From NCBI RefSeq assembly GCF_014648075.1, contig NZ_BMQK01000004.1, forward strand, positions 190,048 through 254,047: 64,000 bases of DNA, given 5' to 3'. Positions within the stretch are counted from its first letter, which is position 1, and each line of letters begins with the position of its first letter. A program made the position numbers and the translations under genes. Shown here piece by piece: positions 60,558-64,000 of the stretch. Source of the stretch: Streptomyces ruber. GTDB lineage: Bacteria; Actinomycetota; Actinomycetes; Streptomycetales; Streptomycetaceae. The notes beneath the pieces are model-generated. The model saw nothing but the letters and a program-made list of their open reading frames with translations. It was not told the DNA's origin and did not search any database.

Positions 60558-62375
60558 CTACTCCACCGTCACCGACTTGGCGAGGTTGCGCGGCTTGTCG
60601 ATGTCCCGGCCCAGCGCCAGCGCCGTGTGGTAGGCGAGGAGCTGCAGCGGGATGCCCATGAGGATCGGGTCGAGCTCGTCCTCGTTCTTCGGGACGACGA
60701 TCGTCCGGTCGGCCTTCTCCTGCTCCTGGTGGGCCACCGCGAGGATCCTGCCGCTGCGGGCCTTGATCTCCTCCAGGGCCGCGCGGTTCTTCTCCAGCAG
60801 GTCGTCGTCCGGGACGATCGCCACCGTCGGCAGGGCGGGCTCGATCAGCGCCAGCGGGCCGTGCTTGAGCTCGGAGGCCGGGTAGGCCTCGGCGTGGATG
60901 TAGGAGACCTCCTTCAGCTTCAGCGAGGCCTCGCGGGCCACCGGGTAGCCCCGGACCCGGCCGATGAAGAGCATCGAGCGGGCCTCGGCGTACTCCGCGG
61001 CCAGCTCCTTGATCTGCTCCTCCTGCTTCAGCATCTCGTCGATCTGCGCGGGCAGCTTGCGCAGGCCCTCGATGATCCGCTTGCCGTCGGAGACCGACAG
61101 GTCACGGGTGCGGCCGAGGTGCAGCGCCAGCAGCGCGAAGGCGACCGTGGTGTTGGTGAAGCACTTGGTGGAGACGACGCAGACCTCGGGTCCGGCGTGC
61201 ACGTACATGCCGCCGTCGGCCTCGCGGGCGATCGCCGAGCCGACCACGTTGACGATGCCGAGGACCCGGGCGCCCTTGCGCTTGAGCTCCTGCACGGCGG
61301 CCAGCACGTCGTACGTCTCACCGGACTGGGAGACCGCGACGTACAGGGTGTCGGGGTCGACGACGGCGTTGCGGTAGCGGAACTCGGAGGCCGGCTCGGC
61401 GTCGGCGGGGATGCGCGCCAGCTCCTCGATCATCTGGGCGCCGATCATGCCCGCGTGGTACGAGGTGCCGCAGCCGAGGATCTTCACCCGGCGGATCCGG
61501 CGGGCCTCGCGGGCGTCCAGGTTGAGGCCGCCCAGGTGCACGGTGGAGAAGCGGTCGTCGATGCGGCCGCGCAGCACGCGGTCCACCGCCTCGGCCTGCT
61601 CGTGGATCTCCTTGTGCATGTAGGTGTCGTGGCCGCCCATGTCGTACGAGGCGGCCTCCCACTCCACGGTGGTCGGCTCGGACGTCGTGCGGGTGCCCTC
61701 GGTGGTGTACGTGCGGAAGTCGTCCGCCTTGAGGGTGGCCATCTCGCCGTCGTCGAGGGTCACTATCTGCCGGGTGTGGGTGACCAGGGCGGCGATGTCC
61801 GAGGCGACGAACATCTCCTTCTCGCCGATGCCGAGGACGACCGGGGAGCCGTTGCGGGCCACCACGATGCGCTCGGGGAAGTCGGCGTGCAGCACGGCGA
61901 TGCCGTACGTGCCCTCGACCAGGCGCACCGCCTCGCGGACCTTGTCCTCCAGCTTCTCGGCCCGGGAGCGGGCGATGAGGTGGGTGAGGACCTCGGTGTC
62001 GGTCTCGGAGAGGAAGGTGACGCCCTCCGCCTCCAGCTTCCTCCGCAGCTCGGAGGCGTTGTCGATGATGCCGTTGTGGACGACGGCGACCTTGTTGTCC
62101 GCCGACATGTGCGGGTGGGCGTTCACGTCGGAGGGGGCGCCGTGGGTGGCCCAGCGGGTGTGGGCGATGCCGGTGGTGCCCTTGAAGCGCGCGGGGACCT
62201 TCGCCTCCAGGTCACGGACGCGGCCCTTGGCCTTGACCATCTTCAGCCCGGACGACTTGGGGGTGGTGACGACGATGCCCGCGGAGTCGTAGCCGCGGTA
62301 CTCCAGCCGCTGCAGACCCTCCAGTAGCAGGGGCGCCACATCGCGCTTGCCGATGTAACCGACGATTCCGCACAT
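60558..62375 (-). CDS. glmS: GlmS, glucosamine-6-phosphate synthase
   Basis: The 605-residue enzyme makes glucosamine-6-phosphate from fructose-6-phosphate and glutamine, the entry to peptidoglycan and chitin-like amino sugars. The N-terminal Cys-2 nucleophile (MCGIVGYIG) starts the glutaminase domain (GIAHTRWATHGAPSDVNAHPH); two SIS sugar-isomerase domains follow (GCGTSYHAGM, SQSGETYDVL, KLKEVSYIHAEAYPASELKHGPLALIE) and the C-terminus LAKSVTVE is typical. The ATG at 62375 is the start, needed for the catalytic Cys. Confidence 0.97.
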   Translation of the reverse strand: MCGIVGYIGKRDVAPLLLEGLQRLEYRGYDSAGIVVTTPKSSGLKMVKAKGRVRDLEAKVPARFKGTTGIAHTRWATHGAPSDVNAHPHMSADNKVAVVHNGIIDNASELRRKLEAEGVTFLSETDTEVLTHLIARSRAEKLEDKVREAVRLVEGTYGIAVLHADFPERIVVARNGSPVVLGIGEKEMFVASDIAALVTHTRQIVTLDDGEMATLKADDFRTYTTEGTRTTSEPTTVEWEAASYDMGGHDTYMHKEIHEQAEAVDRVLRGRIDDRFSTVHLGGLNLDAREARRIRRVKILGCGTSYHAGMIGAQMIEELARIPADAEPASEFRYRNAVVDPDTLYVAVSQSGETYDVLAAVQELKRKGARVLGIVNVVGSAIAREADGGMYVHAGPEVCVVSTKCFTNTTVAFALLALHLGRTRDLSVSDGKRIIEGLRKLPAQIDEMLKQEEQIKELAAEYAEARSMLFIGRVRGYPVAREASLKLKEVSYIHAEAYPASELKHGPLALIEPALPTVAIVPDDDLLEKNRAALEEIKARSGRILAVAHQEQEKADRTIVVPKNEDELDPILMGIPLQLLAYHTALALGRDIDKPRNLAKSVTVE

Positions 62376-62412
62376 ATCGTTCTTTCCTTGTCTCCCCGTA
62401 GGGGCCCGGTCC

Positions 62413-62670
62413 TCAGCCGTAGACGATGCGGCGCAGCTGCCGGAGGGTGAGCTCCGGCGGTGCGACCGCGCGGTACGTGAGGTCCGTCCCGATCCGTTCG
62501 AAGATCTCCGCGTTCACCAGGCCCTGGGCCTGGAGCTCGCGGTGGCGTCGGCGGACGAACTCCTCGGTCGTCTCGTCGAAGTAGGCGAGCACGTCCTGGA
62601 CCACGCGCGCCGCCTCGCCCCGGCTGAGGGGCGTGGACCGCGTCAGGTGATCAACGAGTTCGTCGTGCAC
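62413..62670 (-). CDS. Conserved hypothetical protein upstream of glmS
   Basis: The 85-residue protein is mostly helical (HDELVDHLTRSTPLSRGEAARVVQDVLAYFDETTEEFVRRRHRELQAQGLVNAEIFERIGTDL). The GTG start at 62670 was chosen for an AGGA site; a TTG start at 62706 would add 12 residues. It lies 37 bp before glmS and is likely co-transcribed. The function is unknown. Confidence 0.7.
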   Translation of the reverse strand: MHDELVDHLTRSTPLSRGEAARVVQDVLAYFDETTEEFVRRRHRELQAQGLVNAEIFERIGTDLTYRAVAPPELTLRQLRRIVYG

Positions 62671-62779
62671 TCGATGATCCTGAGGTACCAGGGGGCCGTT
62701 TCGCAAGAAATCTGCCCGATATCGGGCAGGCGGGCGAGGGAGGGGAGGCGGAGGGGTGGTGGAGGACCGGTGTGCGGTG

Positions 62780-63676
62780 TCACATGCGCTTGAGGACCGC
62801 CTGCTTGGCCAGGGTGAACTCCTCGTCCGTCAGTACGCCCGACTTGTGCAGTTCGCCCAGTTCGCGAAGTCGGCGCAGCAGGGCGTCGTGGTCGTCCTCG
62901 GGGGCCGGTGCGGGCGGGGGCGGCGGGAGGGGCTTGCGGTCCCGGGGCGGCACGGGCACGGGCGCGGGGGCCGGTGCCGCCGGGTGCGGGAGCCGCGCCT
63001 GGACCGCCGCCGCGACCAGGGCCATCAGCGGGTCCTTCTTGAAGCCCCACAGCTCCACGGAGTTGGGGTCGTACTTCGGCGGGGCCTTGGTGGGCGCGTT
63101 GCGCACGGAGAAGCGCAGGTGGCCGTTGTCCAGGCCGACCGCCGGCTGCCACTCCACGGCCTGGATGTCGCCGAGCGCGAGGGTGCGGGCACCGGCGGCG
63201 GCCTTCGCGTCCTCCGTCTTCCAGTTCCACTCCAGCCGTACGTGCTCGCCGTCGAAGCTCGCCGTGCCGTCCCCGGCGGAGACGGAGAGCGGGACGGCGG
63301 GCCCCGGCAGCAGGTACGCGTCGACGGCGTCGGCGGGGACCTGGTCGAGGAAGAGGGCGCCGCGGATCTCGTCCACGACGTACTCGGCGACGCCGTACCG
63401 GTCCGACTCGACGATGAGCTGGTAGGGGTCGTTGCCCTCGGTGAGCCGGCCCCCGGTCGCCTGCAGCAGCGGATCGGCGCCGTCCCGCAGCCGCAGCCGC
63501 AGCCGGCCCGACTTCCTGCCCTGCTCGAACGAGACGCCCGCCAACGCTCCCAGCGGCACGGTCAGTTCACCCAGCGTCTTGCGCAGCAGGCTCACGTTCT
63601 TGTCGCGGCCCGGGGTGATCCGCAGCGCGTCACCGTCGAAGGCCCATGTGCCGTCCCGCTGGATGATTTCCGCCAT
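62780..63676 (-). CDS. DUF4429 protein with C-terminal SHOCT domain
   Basis: The 298-residue protein has two DUF4429-type repeats (about 1-110: GDALRITPGRDKNVSLLRKTLGELTVPLGALAGVSFEQG; and 125-235: GTASFDGEHVRLEWNWKTEDAK), a Pro/Ala linker, and a SHOCT motif at the C-terminus (LRELGELHKSGVLTDEEFTLAKQAVLKRM) that binds nucleic acid or protein partners in some families. It is soluble. The start at 63676 is ATG (MAEIIQ). Confidence 0.88.
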   Translation of the reverse strand: MAEIIQRDGTWAFDGDALRITPGRDKNVSLLRKTLGELTVPLGALAGVSFEQGRKSGRLRLRLRDGADPLLQATGGRLTEGNDPYQLIVESDRYGVAEYVVDEIRGALFLDQVPADAVDAYLLPGPAVPLSVSAGDGTASFDGEHVRLEWNWKTEDAKAAAGARTLALGDIQAVEWQPAVGLDNGHLRFSVRNAPTKAPPKYDPNSVELWGFKKDPLMALVAAAVQARLPHPAAPAPAPVPVPPRDRKPLPPPPPAPAPEDDHDALLRRLRELGELHKSGVLTDEEFTLAKQAVLKRM

Positions 63677-63707
63677 GGGGGTGATTCTCCCATCGGTGCT
63701 GCGGGAG

Positions 63708-63723
63708 AGTGGTCTATACCCAT
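63708..63723. promoter_or_regulatory. DasR-like dre box before the hexosaminidase gene
   Basis: AGTGGTCTATACCCAT matches the dre consensus ACTGGTCTAGACCACT at 12 of 16 positions, including GGTCTA and ACC. It is about 50 bp before a beta-N-acetylhexosaminidase gene, a known type of DasR target. Confidence 0.7.
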
Positions 63724-63769
63724 TCGGGGGATGGGTGACGCCCAGAAGGACGTACAGGAGGGAGCGCAG

Positions 63770-64000
63770 GTGAAACAGCACCGCAGAACGACTCGCCTTC
63801 TCGGGACGCTGCTGCTCGTGGCGGCGTCCGGGGTCTTGGCCGTCGGCGCGGCACCCCCGGTGCCCGCGGCGCCGGACCGCGCGGACACCACTTCGCTGGA
63901 CCGGGTGATCCCGGCCCCCGCCTCCGTGACGGCGGGCGGCGCGCCGTACCGCATCACCGGGGACACCCGCATCCAGGTGGACGACTCGTGGGAGGTGCGC
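63770..64000 (+). CDS. Secreted beta-N-acetylhexosaminidase, 5' part (window edge)
   Basis: The first 77 codons start at GTG 63770 after CAGGAGGGAGCGCAG. A signal peptide (RLLGTLLLVAASGVLAVGAA) is followed by TSLDRVIPAPASVTAGGAPYRITGDTRIQVDDSW, typical of the N-terminal domain of GH20 hexosaminidases that release GlcNAc from chitin oligomers. The catalytic domain lies beyond the window. A DasR-like box precedes it. Confidence 0.8.
   Translation, partial: MKQHRRTTRLLGTLLLVAASGVLAVGAAPPVPAAPDRADTTSLDRVIPAPASVTAGGAPYRITGDTRIQVDDSWEVR

Noticed and set aside
60453..62327. 624-codon plus-strand frame opposite glmS
   Set aside because: It is the antisense shadow of a well-defined enzyme gene.

Overview
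The window is a high-GC actinobacterial chromosome segment, almost certainly Streptomyces. Third-position GC is high throughout, starts are often GTG, and genes often overlap as GTGA or ATGA. It carries genes characteristic of Streptomyces: adpA with an in-frame TTA codon, glxA/cslA/GH6, the ceb cellobiose operon with CebR boxes, cdgA, ehuABCD, and a DasR box before an AA10 LPMO gene. From about 5.5 kb to the right end, gene order matches what I remember of the S. coelicolor core region around SCO2786-SCO2848 (memory, not a search). The left 5 kb looks accessory.

Layout. 1-4.8 kb: a leftward operon with homologs of a heme-dependent tyrosine hydroxylase, an L-DOPA dioxygenase-like VOC enzyme, a gamma-glutamyltransferase-family protein and a TrpB2-type PLP enzyme, running off the left edge into a Rossmann-type oxidoreductase. 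The first three resemble the opening steps of 4-alkyl-proline (lincomycin / pyrrolobenzodiazepine) biosynthesis. 5-12 kb: small enzymes, an oxidoreductase/ROK regulator pair with a shared palindromic operator, an LAXTG-type surface protein, a HAD phosphatase, and an acidic-repeat membrane protein next to a class F sortase. 12.6-21.7 kb: cell-envelope polysaccharide block with a GH6 lipoprotein (cslZ-like), glxA, cslA, a secreted NlpC/P60-like protein, an SPFH protein and an AA10 LPMO. Two tRNA-Lys(CTT) genes lie here and an identical third at 35.25 kb. 21.9-31.2 kb: IclR regulator, ectoine-type uptake operon ehuBCDA, amidase, D-2-hydroxyacid dehydrogenase, Asp/Glu racemase-family enzyme, LLM flavin oxidoreductase. 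31.2-36 kb: the c-di-GMP enzyme CdgA, an M6-like secreted protease, tRNA-Lys and a primase/polymerase-like protein.

36-43.7 kb: a 1.2-kb non-coding gap with a 103-bp tandem repeat, then a tightly coupled three-gene operon: a RecB/Cas4-like nuclease with a four-cysteine Fe-S pattern, an unknown 543-residue protein and an SF1 helicase. A PAP2 phosphatase and a histidine phosphatase follow. 43.7-49.8 kb: NsdA-like TPR regulator, two uncharacterised proteins, a spermidine-synthase-like enzyme and a two-component system. 49.9-56.3 kb: bglC-cebGFE opposed to cebR, with two CebR boxes. 56.3-64 kb: tRNA-His, orn, adpA (TTA codon), a small membrane protein, a universal stress protein, glmS, two minor genes and the start of a beta-N-acetylhexosaminidase with a DasR-like box.

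The connecting theme of the core part is hyphal-wall polysaccharide and amino-sugar metabolism (CslA/GlxA/CslZ, GlmS, LPMO, hexosaminidase, cellobiose uptake) alongside developmental control (AdpA, CdgA, DasR, CebR). The best candidates for undescribed systems are the left-edge tyrosine-derived pathway and the Fe-S nuclease/helicase operon at 37.8-42.0 kb. No CRISPR array, insertion sequence or prophage was seen.
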